Shown here piece by piece: positions 49,608 to 58,829 of a DNA stretch of 64,000 nt (position 1 is the first letter of the stretch; each line of letters starts with the position of its first letter). The stretch lies in contig CABIZV010000007.1 of assembly GCA_902363335.1 (NCBI GenBank), positions 62,001-126,000 on the forward strand. Direction: 5' to 3'. The notes below the pieces were generated by a model, which saw only the letters and a program-made list of their open reading frames with translations, had not been told where the DNA came from and did no database searches. A program made the position numbers and the translations under genes. Source of the DNA: Enterobacteriaceae bacterium. Its GTDB lineage: Bacteria; Pseudomonadota; Gammaproteobacteria; Enterobacterales; Enterobacteriaceae.

Positions 49608-50061
49608 TCGAGTGATTCCTTTAGCTGACGAGCAGGCGACCCTTGACCTTGGCAACCGAGTGGCGCAGGCCTGCGCTGGCGCAACGGTCATCTATCTGTA
49701 TGGCGATTTAGGCGCTGGCAAAACCACCTTTAGCCGTGGTTTTCTCCAGGCGTTAGGCCATAAGGGTAACGTCAAAAGTCCCACCTATACCCTGGTTGAG
49801 CCTTATCAGCTTACCGATCTCATGGTCTACCACTTTGATTTGTACCGCCTTGCGGATCCCGAGGAGCTCGAATTTATGGGGATCCGCGATTACTTTGCTA
49901 ACGATGCCATTTGCCTGGTGGAATGGCCGCAACAGGGCACCGGTGTTCTGCCCGAGCCGGATATCGAAATACACTTAGATTACCAGGCGCAAGGGCGTGA
50001 GGCGCGCATCACTGCGGTCTCCTCATTAGGTGAGTCTCTGCTGGCGCGGTTTGCCGGTTAA
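49600..50061 (+). CDS. tsaE: tRNA t6A synthesis ATPase TsaE
   Basis: A 153-residue P-loop ATPase needed with TsaB, TsaC and TsaD for the t6A37 modification. Walker A is GDLGAGKTTFSRG, followed by KSPTYTLVEPY and FDLYRLADPEELEFMG with LVEWPQQG (Walker B). Its ATG overlaps the end of nnr by 8 bases. Confidence 0.95.
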   Translation: MINRVIPLADEQATLDLGNRVAQACAGATVIYLYGDLGAGKTTFSRGFLQALGHKGNVKSPTYTLVEPYQLTDLMVYHFDLYRLADPEELEFMGIRDYFANDAICLVEWPQQGTGVLPEPDIEIHLDYQAQGREARITAVSSLGESLLARFAG

Positions 50062-50077
50062 TTTTAGGGATCGCAGG

Positions 50078-51430
50078 ATGATTTTTCGCGCAAAAGGGTG
50101 GTTAGTCGCCGCGCTGATGCTGGTGGGTGCACCGGCAGTGGCGGCGAGCTTGTCGGATATCCAGGTAGCGAACAGTGAAACGCAGGCGCGCATCACGTTC
50201 AGCTTTATGGGCGATCCAGAATATAACTTTAGCCAGGATGACAAACGCAGCGTCGTGCTGGATATCAAGCAAACGGGCGTGATACAGGGATTGCCGCTGC
50301 GCTTTAGCGGCAACAACCTGGTGAAAGCGATTCGTTCGGCGACGCCCAGAGACGATCAATCGTTACGCCTGGTGGTCGACCTAACGGAAAACGGCAAAAC
50401 GCGGGCGGTGAAACAGCAAAACGGCGCCAACTATACCGTCGTGTTCACCATTAATGCGGATGTGCCACCACCTCCACCGCCGCCACCTGTGGTGGTTAAG
50501 CGGGTGGAAACGCCGGTGATTGCGTCCACGCCAAGTCAGCCTGCACGTAACCCATTCAGCGGTAATAGTTCCGGGCGCGTCGCAACCGAGCGGCAACCCG
50601 CTATTACCAGCACCATTACGCCTACGCCGCGTCCAGCAGCCCGCGCCAGCAGTACGCCTGGCGATAAAGTGATCATTGCCATTGACGCCGGCCACGGTGG
50701 TCAGGATCCTGGCGCCATTGGCCCGGGCGGTACGCGTGAGAAGAACGTGACCATCGCCATTGCGCGTAAGCTCAGGACGTTGTTAAACGACGATCCGATG
50801 TTCCGTGGCGTATTGACGCGCGACGGTGACTATTTTATTTCGGTGATGGGGCGCTCGGATGTGGCGCGTAAACAAAACGCTCACTTCCTGGTGTCGATTC
50901 ACGCCGATGCTGCACCAAATCGCGATGCCACCGGGGCTTCCGTGTGGGTGCTGTCAAACCGTCGCGCCAACACTGAAATGGCCGGCTGGCTGGAGCAGCA
51001 TGAGAAGCAGTCCGAACTGCTGGGCGGAGCGGGTGATGTGCTGGCGAACAGCCAGGCTGACCCTTATCTGAGTCAGGCGGTGCTGGATCTGCAATTCGGT
51101 CATTCCCAGCGGGTAGGGTATGATGTGGCGACCAGCGTTATCAGCCAGATGCAACGAGTGGGGAATTTGCATAAACGTCGCCCGGAACATGCCAGCCTCG
51201 GCGTGCTGCGTTCGCCGGATATTCCGTCGATACTGGTTGAAACCGGCTTTATCAGTAATAGCGGCGAAGAGCGCCTGCTGGGCAGTGATGAGTACCAGCA
51301 GAAAATTGCTGACGCCATTTATACCGGTTTACGTAACTATTTTACGGCGCATCCGATACAATCCGGCCCTCGTGATGAACAGTCGCAAACCGCCAGCGCC
51401 GCGTCAACTAACAGGACGCTCGTTAACTAA
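50078..51430 (+). CDS. amiB: N-acetylmuramoyl-L-alanine amidase AmiB
   Basis: A 450-residue periplasmic cell-separation amidase. Signal peptide MIFRAKGWLVAALMLVGAPAVAA, AMIN domain (about 24-125, SDIQVANSETQARITFSF), a linker with PPPPPPPVVV, then the Zn amidase (about 200-430: AIDAGHGGQDPGAIGP, SIHADAAPN, LVETGFISN with catalytic Glu). AGG lies directly before the ATG at 50078. The polyproline run makes it a likely EF-P client. Confidence 0.95.
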   Translation: MIFRAKGWLVAALMLVGAPAVAASLSDIQVANSETQARITFSFMGDPEYNFSQDDKRSVVLDIKQTGVIQGLPLRFSGNNLVKAIRSATPRDDQSLRLVVDLTENGKTRAVKQQNGANYTVVFTINADVPPPPPPPPVVVKRVETPVIASTPSQPARNPFSGNSSGRVATERQPAITSTITPTPRPAARASSTPGDKVIIAIDAGHGGQDPGAIGPGGTREKNVTIAIARKLRTLLNDDPMFRGVLTRDGDYFISVMGRSDVARKQNAHFLVSIHADAAPNRDATGASVWVLSNRRANTEMAGWLEQHEKQSELLGGAGDVLANSQADPYLSQAVLDLQFGHSQRVGYDVATSVISQMQRVGNLHKRRPEHASLGVLRSPDIPSILVETGFISNSGEERLLGSDEYQQKIADAIYTGLRNYFTAHPIQSGPRDEQSQTASAASTNRTLVN

Positions 51431-51439
51431 GGAGTTTTC

Positions 51440-53302
51440 ATGCCGATTCAGGTTTTACCGCCACAGCTTGCCAACCAGATTGCTGCGGGTGAAGTGGTGG
51501 AGCGTCCTGCATCGGTAGTGAAAGAGCTGGTTGAAAACAGTCTTGATGCGGGCGCGACCCGCATCGACATTGATATCGAACGCGGCGGTGCCAAACTTAT
51601 TCGCATTCGTGATAACGGCTGCGGGATTAAAAAAGACGAGCTGGCGCTGGCGCTAGCGCGTCATGCCACCAGTAAAATCACATCACTCGATGACCTTGAG
51701 GCCATTGTCAGCCTCGGTTTTCGTGGTGAAGCGCTGGCGAGCATCAGCTCGGTTGCCCGTCTGACCCTGACTTCGCGTACCGCCGAGCAGCAGGAAGCCT
51801 GGCAAGCCTACGCGGAAGGTCGTGACCAGGCGGTGACGGTCAAACCGGCGGCGCATCCGGTTGGCACCACGCTGGAAGTGCTGGATCTGTTCTACAATAC
51901 CCCTGCGCGGCGCAAATTTATGCGCACCGAAAAAACCGAATTTAACCACATCGATGAGATTATCCGCCGCATTGCGCTGGCGCGCTTTGATGTGAGCTTC
52001 AACCTGACCCATAACGGTAAAGCCATCCGCCAGTATCGGGCGGTTGCCGACGGCGCATCGAAAGATCGTCGCCTCGGCGCGATTTGCGGCGTGCCGTTTC
52101 TGGAACACGCGCTGGCAATCGAGTGGCAGCATGGCGATTTAGCGCTGCGCGGCTGGGTTGCCGACCCCCATCACACCACCGCGGCGCTGGCGGAAATTCA
52201 GTACTGTTACGTCAACGGACGCATGATGCGCGACCGACTGATTAACCATGCCATTCGTCAGGCGTGTGAAGATAAGCTCGGCGCGAATGAGCAGCCTGCT
52301 TTCGTGCTGTATCTGGAAATCGATCCCCATCAGGTGGATGTGAATGTGCATCCGGCGAAGCATGAAGTGCGATTCCATCAGTCGCGGCTGGTGCATGACT
52401 TTATCTATCAGGGCGTGCTGAGCGTGCTGCAACAGCAGTTGGAAACGCCGCTGCGGCTGACGGCAGAAGATGAACCCGCACCGCGAACGCTGCCGGAAAA
52501 TCGTATCGCTGCCGGACGCAACCAGTTTGCCGAACCTGCGGTGGCCCGCGAACCGGAAGCGGCGCGTTATTCGTCGGCTGCCGGCGGCGCAAGCTCGCGA
52601 GGCAGTAGCCATAGCGGTGGAGCAAGCTGGCCGAACGCGCAGCCGGGTTATCAAAAACAGCAGGGCGCGCTGTATCGCCAACTGTTGGAAACGCCAGTGA
52701 GCCGCGCGGAACCTGCTAAGCCAGCGGTGGATAACCTTGAGGGACACAGCCAGAGTTTTGGCCGCGTGCTCGCGATTGTGGCCGACACCTGCGCGCTTCT
52801 TGAGCGTAACGGAAAACTGAGCGTGTTAGCCTTGCCGGTGGCGGAACGCTGGCTGCGGCAGGCGCAGCTTACGCCGGGTGAGGCGACGATTTGCGCCCAG
52901 CCGCTGTTGATTCCTCTGCGGCTTAAAGCACGTGAAGAGGAACGTAAAACGTTGCAGGAAGCGCAGGCGACGCTGAGTCTTTTGGGTATTGAAATTCTGC
53001 TGGAAGGGCAGCACGTCACCGTCCGCGCCGTGCCTTTACCCTTACGGCAACAAAATTTACAAATCTTGATTCCTGAACTGATAGGCTACCTGGTGGGACA
53101 AATTGATATTGATGCCGGGAATATTGCGCAGTGGCTGGCCCGAAATCTGGCAAGCGATCACGCGCAGTGGAACATGGCGCAGGCGATTGCCATGCTGGCG
53201 GACGTTGAACGTCTTTGCCCGCAGCTTGTCAAATCCCCACCAGGTGGTCTGTTACAACCTGTTGATTTAGATTCTGCGATGAATGCGTTAAGAAATGAGT
53301 GA
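51440..53302 (+). CDS. mutL: DNA mismatch repair protein MutL
   Basis: A 620-residue MutL. GHKL ATPase motifs: ELVENSLDAGA, DNGCGI and FRGEALASI, then the transducer and C-terminal dimerisation domain. As in other enterobacteria with MutH there is no endonuclease DQHAAHERx2E motif. A variable linker of about residues 345-430 is rich in Ala, Gly and Ser. miaA overlaps its end by 8 bases. Confidence 0.95.
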   Translation: MPIQVLPPQLANQIAAGEVVERPASVVKELVENSLDAGATRIDIDIERGGAKLIRIRDNGCGIKKDELALALARHATSKITSLDDLEAIVSLGFRGEALASISSVARLTLTSRTAEQQEAWQAYAEGRDQAVTVKPAAHPVGTTLEVLDLFYNTPARRKFMRTEKTEFNHIDEIIRRIALARFDVSFNLTHNGKAIRQYRAVADGASKDRRLGAICGVPFLEHALAIEWQHGDLALRGWVADPHHTTAALAEIQYCYVNGRMMRDRLINHAIRQACEDKLGANEQPAFVLYLEIDPHQVDVNVHPAKHEVRFHQSRLVHDFIYQGVLSVLQQQLETPLRLTAEDEPAPRTLPENRIAAGRNQFAEPAVAREPEAARYSSAAGGASSRGSSHSGGASWPNAQPGYQKQQGALYRQLLETPVSRAEPAKPAVDNLEGHSQSFGRVLAIVADTCALLERNGKLSVLALPVAERWLRQAQLTPGEATICAQPLLIPLRLKAREEERKTLQEAQATLSLLGIEILLEGQHVTVRAVPLPLRQQNLQILIPELIGYLVGQIDIDAGNIAQWLARNLASDHAQWNMAQAIAMLADVERLCPQLVKSPPGGLLQPVDLDSAMNALRNE

Positions 53303-54245
53303 TGTGACCGAGGCGAGCCTGCCTAAGGCAATTTTTTTGATGGGGCCCACGGCTTCGGGCAAAACGGCGTTGGCAATTGAATTACGTAAAGTTTTGCCAG
53401 TTGAGTTGATTAGTGTCGATTCAGCCCTTATTTATCAAGGGATGGATATCGGCACCGCCAAGCCTTCCGAGGAAGAGCTTCAGGCCGCCCCGCATCGATT
53501 ATTGGATATTCTCGATCCGTCGCAGGCCTACTCGGCGGCGGATTTTCGTCGTGATGCGTTAGCGCAAATGGCAGAGATCACCGCAGCCGGGAGAATTCCC
53601 CTGCTGGTGGGCGGCACCATGTTATATTTCAAGGCGTTGCTTGAAGGTTTATCCCCGCTGCCTTCAGCCGACCCGGAAGTCCGGGCGCGGATTGAACAGC
53701 AGGCGGCAGAGCAAGGATGGATGGCGCTGCATCAGCAGTTGCGGGAGATAGACCCCGTTGCCGCCGAGCGTATTCATCCAAATGATCCGCAAAGACTTTC
53801 CCGAGCACTGGAAGTTTTTTTCATTTCGGGTAAAACTTTAACGGAGCTGACACAAACGTCAGGAGACGCTCTGCCCTACAAGGTGCATCAGTTCGCCATC
53901 GCCCCGGCGAGCCGTGAACTGCTCCATCAGCGCATTGAGCAGCGTTTTCATCAGATGTTAGCTTCAGGTTTTGAAGCAGAAGTGCGAGCGTTATTTGCTC
54001 GCGGAGATTTGCATACGGATATGCCTTCCATTCGTTGTGTGGGATACCGCCAGATGTGGTCTTACCTTGAAGGCGAGATTTCATATGATGAAATGGTTTA
54101 TAGAGGAGTTTGTGCCACGAGGCAGCTAGCGAAGCGCCAGGTAACGTGGTTACGCGGTTGGGATGGCGTTCATTGGTTAGATAGTGAGCAGCCAGAGCAG
54201 GCGTTTAGCCAGGTGATGCAGGTAGTGGGTGCTAGTACCGATTGA
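53295..54245 (+). CDS. miaA: tRNA dimethylallyltransferase MiaA
   Basis: A 316-residue enzyme that adds the isopentenyl group to A37 of tRNAs reading UNN codons. P-loop FLMGPTASGKTALAIEL, ISVDSALIYQGMDIGTAKP, and GGTMLYFKALLEGLSPLP. It overlaps mutL and precedes hfq. Confidence 0.96.
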   Translation: MSDVTEASLPKAIFLMGPTASGKTALAIELRKVLPVELISVDSALIYQGMDIGTAKPSEEELQAAPHRLLDILDPSQAYSAADFRRDALAQMAEITAAGRIPLLVGGTMLYFKALLEGLSPLPSADPEVRARIEQQAAEQGWMALHQQLREIDPVAAERIHPNDPQRLSRALEVFFISGKTLTELTQTSGDALPYKVHQFAIAPASRELLHQRIEQRFHQMLASGFEAEVRALFARGDLHTDMPSIRCVGYRQMWSYLEGEISYDEMVYRGVCATRQLAKRQVTWLRGWDGVHWLDSEQPEQAFSQVMQVVGASTD

Positions 54246-54368
54246 ATGTGTACAATTGGGTCGTATCGTGCGCAATTTTCGAATCGTAAGGTTCATACGC
54301 AAATCGCTCAGGCGTTGCCTGGATGACGAAGTGTATAAGTACAAATAAGCATATAAGGAAAAGAGAGA

Positions 54369-54674
54369 ATGGCTAAGGGGCAATCTTTACAAGATCCGTT
54401 CCTGAACGCATTGCGTCGGGAACGAGTTCCAGTTTCTATTTATTTGGTGAATGGTATTAAGCTGCAAGGGCAGATTGAGTCTTTTGATCAGTTCGTGATC
54501 CTGTTGAAAAACACGGTCAGCCAGATGGTCTATAAGCACGCAATTTCTACCGTTGTTCCGTCACGTCCGGTTTCTCATCACAGCAACAATGCTGGCGGCG
54601 GCACAGGTAGCAACTACCACCACGGTAGCAACGCGCAGGGTTCTGCGCCGCAAGACAGCGAAGAAACCGAGTAA
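54369..54674 (+). CDS. hfq: RNA chaperone Hfq
   Basis: A 101-residue hexameric RNA chaperone. Sm1 and Sm2 motifs: DPFLNALRRERVPVSIYLVNGIKLQG and YKHAISTVVPSR; the C-terminal tail is Gly/His/Ser-rich. Start ATG after GGAAAAGAGAG. Confidence 0.97.
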   Translation: MAKGQSLQDPFLNALRRERVPVSIYLVNGIKLQGQIESFDQFVILLKNTVSQMVYKHAISTVVPSRPVSHHSNNAGGGTGSNYHHGSNAQGSAPQDSEETE

Positions 54675-54698
54675 GGTTGAAGGCTGTTAATCCAAGTC

Positions 54699-54726
54699 GG
54701 GGAGCCGGATTATTCGGGTTCCCCGC
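54699..54726 (+). terminator. Hairpin between hfq and hflX
   Basis: CGGGGAGCC ... GGGTTCCCCG, 24 bases after the hfq stop; an attenuator-like stem with no T run. Confidence 0.5.
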
Positions 54727-54749
54727 TGGTATTTCAGGAGATATAACGC

Positions 54750-56030
54750 TTGTTTGACCGTTATGACGCCGGTGAGCAGGCGGTGCTGGTACACATCTAT
54801 TTTACGCAAGACAAAGATATGGAAGACCTCCAGGAGTTTGAATCTCTGGTCTCTTCCGCCGGCGTCGACGCATTGCAGGTGATTACTGGTAGCCGTAAAG
54901 CCCCGCACCCAAAGTATTTTGTTGGTGAAGGTAAGGCTGTCGAAATTGCGGAAGCCGTAAAAGCGACAGGCGCTTCCGTTGTGCTGTTTGATCATGCACT
55001 AAGCCCCGCGCAGGAACGTAATCTCGAACGTTTGTGTGAATGTCGAGTTATTGACCGTACGGGTTTGATTTTAGATATTTTTGCCCAACGTGCGCGTACC
55101 CATGAAGGTAAGCTACAGGTTGAGCTCGCGCAGCTGCGCCACCTGGCAACACGTCTGGTGCGCGGCTGGACGCACCTTGAAAGACAAAAAGGCGGGATCG
55201 GTTTGCGTGGCCCGGGTGAAACCCAGCTCGAAACTGACCGTCGTTTACTGCGTAATCGTATTATGCAAATTCTCTCGCGTATCGAGAGAGTTGCCAAACA
55301 GCGTGAGCAAGGACGCCGTTCTCGCGTCAAGGCTGATGTGCCGACGGTATCGCTCGTGGGATACACCAACGCCGGTAAATCGACGCTGTTTAACCACCTG
55401 ACTGAAGCGGAGGTTTACGCCGCCGATCAGCTGTTCGCCACCCTCGATCCGACCCTGCGTCGTATTGATGTTGCGGATGTAGGTGAAACGGTATTAGCCG
55501 ATACCGTTGGTTTTATTCGCCACCTGCCGCATGACCTGGTCGCGGCGTTTAAAGCCACATTGCAGGAAACGCGCGAAGCAACGCTTCTGCTCCATGTTAT
55601 CGATGCAGCGGACGTTCGCGTACAGGAAAATATCGACGCGGTTGATACCGTCCTTGAAGAGATCGACGCGCACGAGATCCCGACTCTGCTGGTGATGAAC
55701 AAGATCGATATGCTCGATGAGTTCGAACCCCGCATTGACAGGGACGAAGAGAACAAACCTATCCGGGTGTGGCTGTCTGCACAAACCGGGGTAGGCGTAC
55801 CGCTCCTTTTTCAGGCGTTAACGGAACTGCTCTCCGGTGAAGTCGCGCAGCACACGCTGCGTCTACCTCCACAGGCAGGGCGTTTGCGTAGTCGCTTTTA
55901 TCAGCTTCAGGCAATCGAAAAAGAGTGGTTGGAGGATGACGGTAGCGTCAATTTGCAGGTACGTATGCCGATTGTCGACTGGCGCCGCCTCTGTAAACAA
56001 GAACCGACACTGGCAGACTACGTCGTCTGA
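54750..56030 (+). CDS. hflX: Ribosome-splitting GTPase HflX
   Basis: A 426-residue GTPase that splits stalled ribosomes after heat. N-terminal HflX domain (HPKYFVGEGKAVEI, GLRGPGETQLETDRRLLRNRI), then G1 GYTNAGKSTLFN, G3 DTVGF and G4 NKID. Starts at TTG (FDRYDAGEQ follows), AGGAG 9 bases before. Confidence 0.95.
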   Translation: MFDRYDAGEQAVLVHIYFTQDKDMEDLQEFESLVSSAGVDALQVITGSRKAPHPKYFVGEGKAVEIAEAVKATGASVVLFDHALSPAQERNLERLCECRVIDRTGLILDIFAQRARTHEGKLQVELAQLRHLATRLVRGWTHLERQKGGIGLRGPGETQLETDRRLLRNRIMQILSRIERVAKQREQGRRSRVKADVPTVSLVGYTNAGKSTLFNHLTEAEVYAADQLFATLDPTLRRIDVADVGETVLADTVGFIRHLPHDLVAAFKATLQETREATLLLHVIDAADVRVQENIDAVDTVLEEIDAHEIPTLLVMNKIDMLDEFEPRIDRDEENKPIRVWLSAQTGVGVPLLFQALTELLSGEVAQHTLRLPPQAGRLRSRFYQLQAIEKEWLEDDGSVNLQVRMPIVDWRRLCKQEPTLADYVV

Positions 56031-56186
56031 CGGTGCTGCTTGCCTGAAAAAATTAGCCCTTTGGGCACCCAGCGGTTCAGATCGCCTCAACGCGACGGCG
56101 ACAACCAGGATGGAGTCGCGGTCAACAGCGAAAAGATCTGAACTGGGAAAAGGTATATCACCGCATAACAAATATGGAGCATAAAC

Positions 56187-57452
56187 ATGGCGTGGAATCA
56201 GCCCGGTAATAACGGACAAGACCGCGACCCGTGGGGGAGCAGCAATAATCAAGGCGGCAACTCTGGGGGAAATGGAAATAAAGGCGGTCGCGATCAGGGG
56301 CCACCGGATTTGGATGATATCTTCCGTAAACTGAGCAAGAAGCTTGGTGGTTTTGGGGGCGGTAAAAGCGGCTCCGGCGGCGGTAATTCTTCTCAGGGGT
56401 CTCGTGCTCCGATGGGCGGCCGCATTGTCGGTATCGCAGCAGCAGCCGTGGTCGTTATCTGGGCGGCCAGCGGTTTCTATACCATTAAAGAAGCGGAACG
56501 TGGTGTTGTCACTCGTTTTGGTCAGTTCAGCCATCTGGTTGAGCCGGGCCTGAACTGGAAGCCAACCTTCATTGATGAAGTCACTCCGGTGAACGTAGAA
56601 GCGGTTCGCGAACTGGCAGCCTCCGGCGTGATGCTGACCTCCGACGAGAACGTCGTGCGCGTGGAAATGAACGTGCAGTATCGCATTACCGATCCGCGCC
56701 GCTATCTGTTTAGCGTGACCAGCGCCGATGACAGCCTGCGTCAGGCCACCGACAGCGCCCTGCGTGGTGTTATCGGTAAATACACCATGGATCGCATTCT
56801 GACCGAAGGTCGTACCGTGATTCGTAGCGATACGCAGCGCGAGCTGGAAGAAACCATCCGCCCGTACAACATGGGTATTACTCTGCTGGACGTCAACTTC
56901 CAGGCCGCTCGTCCGCCGGAAGAAGTGAAAGCCGCGTTTGACGATGCGATTGCCGCGCGTGAGAACGAGCAGCAGTACATCCGTGAAGCGGAAGCGTACA
57001 CCAACGAAGTGCAGCCACGTGCTAACGGTCAGGCGCAGCGTATTCTGGAAGAAGCGCGTGCGTATAAGACTCAGACCGTACTGGAAGCACAGGGTGAAGT
57101 GGCGCGTTTCGCCAAGATCCTGCCGGAATATAAAGCCGCACCGCAGATTACCCGCGAGCGTCTGTATATCGAGACCATGGAAAAAGTACTGAGCCATACC
57201 CGCAAAGTGCTGGTTAGCGACAACAAAAATGGCAACCTGATGGTTCTGCCACTGGATCAGATGCTGAAAAGTGGAAATGCCCCAGCGGCAAAGAGCGATA
57301 GCAGTGGTGCCAACAACCTGTTGCGCCTGCCGCCTGCGTCCTCATCCAGCAGCACTAGTGCAAGCAGCACGCCGTCTGCCAGTCAGGGCAACATCATGGA
57401 CCAACGCCGCGCTAACGCGCAGCGTAACGATTACCAGCGTCAGGGGGAATAA
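56187..57452 (+). CDS. hflK: FtsH regulator HflK
   Basis: A 421-residue SPFH-family membrane protein that forms a cage with HflC around FtsH. Gly/Asn-rich cytoplasmic N terminus (MAWNQPGNNGQDRDPWGSS), one TM segment (IVGIAAAAVVVIWAASGFY), SPFH domain and a Ser-rich tail. hflC starts 3 bases after its stop. Confidence 0.96.
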   Translation: MAWNQPGNNGQDRDPWGSSNNQGGNSGGNGNKGGRDQGPPDLDDIFRKLSKKLGGFGGGKSGSGGGNSSQGSRAPMGGRIVGIAAAAVVVIWAASGFYTIKEAERGVVTRFGQFSHLVEPGLNWKPTFIDEVTPVNVEAVRELAASGVMLTSDENVVRVEMNVQYRITDPRRYLFSVTSADDSLRQATDSALRGVIGKYTMDRILTEGRTVIRSDTQRELEETIRPYNMGITLLDVNFQAARPPEEVKAAFDDAIAARENEQQYIREAEAYTNEVQPRANGQAQRILEEARAYKTQTVLEAQGEVARFAKILPEYKAAPQITRERLYIETMEKVLSHTRKVLVSDNKNGNLMVLPLDQMLKSGNAPAAKSDSSGANNLLRLPPASSSSSTSASSTPSASQGNIMDQRRANAQRNDYQRQGE

Positions 57453-57454
57453 CG

Positions 57455-58459
57455 ATGCGTAAGTCAGTTATCGCGATTATCATCATTGCGCTGGTAGTGC
57501 TTTACACCTCTATCTTCGTTGTTAAAGAAGGCGAGCGCGGAATTAAGTTCCAGTTCAGCAGCGTCGTGCGTGACGGAGATAAGAAACCGTTGATTTATGA
57601 GCCGGGGCTGCACTTTAAGGTTCCGTTCATTCAGTCGGTGAAAATGCTTGATGCCCGTATCCAGACGATGGATAACCAGGCAGACCGCTTTGTGACCAAA
57701 GAGAAGAAAGACCTGATCGTCGACTCTTACATCAAGTGGCGCATCAGCGATTTCAGTCGTTACTTCCTGGCGACCGGCGGCGGTGACGTCTCCCAGGCCG
57801 AAGTTCTGCTGAAACGTAAGTTCTCTGACCGTCTGCGTTCTGAGATTGGTCGTCTGGACGTGAAAGACATCGTCACCGACTCCCGTGGTCGTCTGACGCT
57901 GGAAGTTCGCGACGCATTGAACTCCGGTTCTTCCGGTGCCGATGACGAAGTGGCGACGCCTGCGGCGGATAATGCGATTGCAGAAGCCGCAGAGCGTGTT
58001 GAGCAGCAGGCGAACATCAAAGGCCCAACCATTAACCCGAACAGTATGGCGGCGTTAGGGATTGAAGTGGTCGATGTGCGTATCAAGCAGATCAACCTGC
58101 CGGCTGAAGTATCAGAAGCGATTTACAACCGTATGCGCGCTGAGCGTGAAGCCGTTGCCCGTCGTCACCGTTCACAAGGTCAGGAAGAGGCAGAAAAACT
58201 GCGCGCTACCGCTGACTATGAAGTGACGAAAACGCTGGCAGAAGCCGAACGTCAGGGCCGTATTATGCGCGGTGAAGGCGATGCTGAAGCGGCTAAACTG
58301 TTCGCCGATGCGTTCAGTCAGGATCCAGACTTCTATGCCTTTATCCGTAGCCTGCGTGCTTATGAAGCCAGCTTCAACGGCAACCAGGACGTCATGGTAC
58401 TGAGCCCGGACAGCGACTTCTTCCGCTACATGAAGACGCCAGGTAACGCGACGCGCTAA
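57455..58459 (+). CDS. hflC: FtsH regulator HflC
   Basis: A 334-residue partner of HflK: N-terminal TM (MRKSVIAIIIIALVVLYTSIFVV), SPFH domain (KEGERGIKFQFSSVVRD), coiled-coil region and C-terminal SDFFRYMKTPG. GGGGG lies 5 bases before the ATG. Confidence 0.96.
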   Translation: MRKSVIAIIIIALVVLYTSIFVVKEGERGIKFQFSSVVRDGDKKPLIYEPGLHFKVPFIQSVKMLDARIQTMDNQADRFVTKEKKDLIVDSYIKWRISDFSRYFLATGGGDVSQAEVLLKRKFSDRLRSEIGRLDVKDIVTDSRGRLTLEVRDALNSGSSGADDEVATPAADNAIAEAAERVEQQANIKGPTINPNSMAALGIEVVDVRIKQINLPAEVSEAIYNRMRAEREAVARRHRSQGQEEAEKLRATADYEVTKTLAEAERQGRIMRGEGDAEAAKLFADAFSQDPDFYAFIRSLRAYEASFNGNQDVMVLSPDSDFFRYMKTPGNATR

Positions 58460-58478
58460 TTGCGCAGACGCGTAAACA

Positions 58479-58515
58479 AAACCACCGACTCTTCCGGGAG
58501 TCGGTGGTTTTTTTA
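58479..58515 (+). terminator. hflKC terminator
   Basis: ACCACCGACT-CTTCCGGG-AGTCGGTGGT followed by T7, ahead of yjeT. Confidence 0.92.
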
Positions 58516-58530
58516 TAAGAGTGATGAATA

Positions 58531-58728
58531 ATGAATTCGACAATCCTGCTGGCGCTTGCGCTGGTTTTGGTGCTAGAAGGCCTGGGGCCGATGCTCTATC
58601 CGAAAGCCTGGCGCAAGATGATCTCTACGATGACCCAATTACCCGATACGCTTTTACGTCGATTTGGCGGCGGTCTTGTGGTTGCTGGCATCGTCATCTA
58701 CTACATGTTGACGAAAACGGTTGGCTGA
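58531..58728 (+). CDS. yjeT: YjeT, DUF2065 small membrane protein
   Basis: A 65-residue protein with two hydrophobic helices (STILLALALVLVLEGLGPML and GGGLVVAGIVIYYML) and the DUF2065 signature PKAWRKMISTMTQLP. Its conserved location between hflC and purA supports the call. Function is unknown. Confidence 0.92.
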   Translation: MNSTILLALALVLVLEGLGPMLYPKAWRKMISTMTQLPDTLLRRFGGGLVVAGIVIYYMLTKTVG

Positions 58729-58829
58729 TTAAAAAAAGAGCATTCAGACGCTATTTTGTGGGTAAAAAGTGCTGTATATCTGAAAAAGCGATGGTAGAAT
58801 CCATTTTTAAGCAACCGGTAATTTTGAAA

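Noticed and set aside
58521..58829. 103-codon N-terminal extension of purA
   Set aside because: It overlaps yjeT in another frame, and the known start MGNNVVVLG fits the family exactly.
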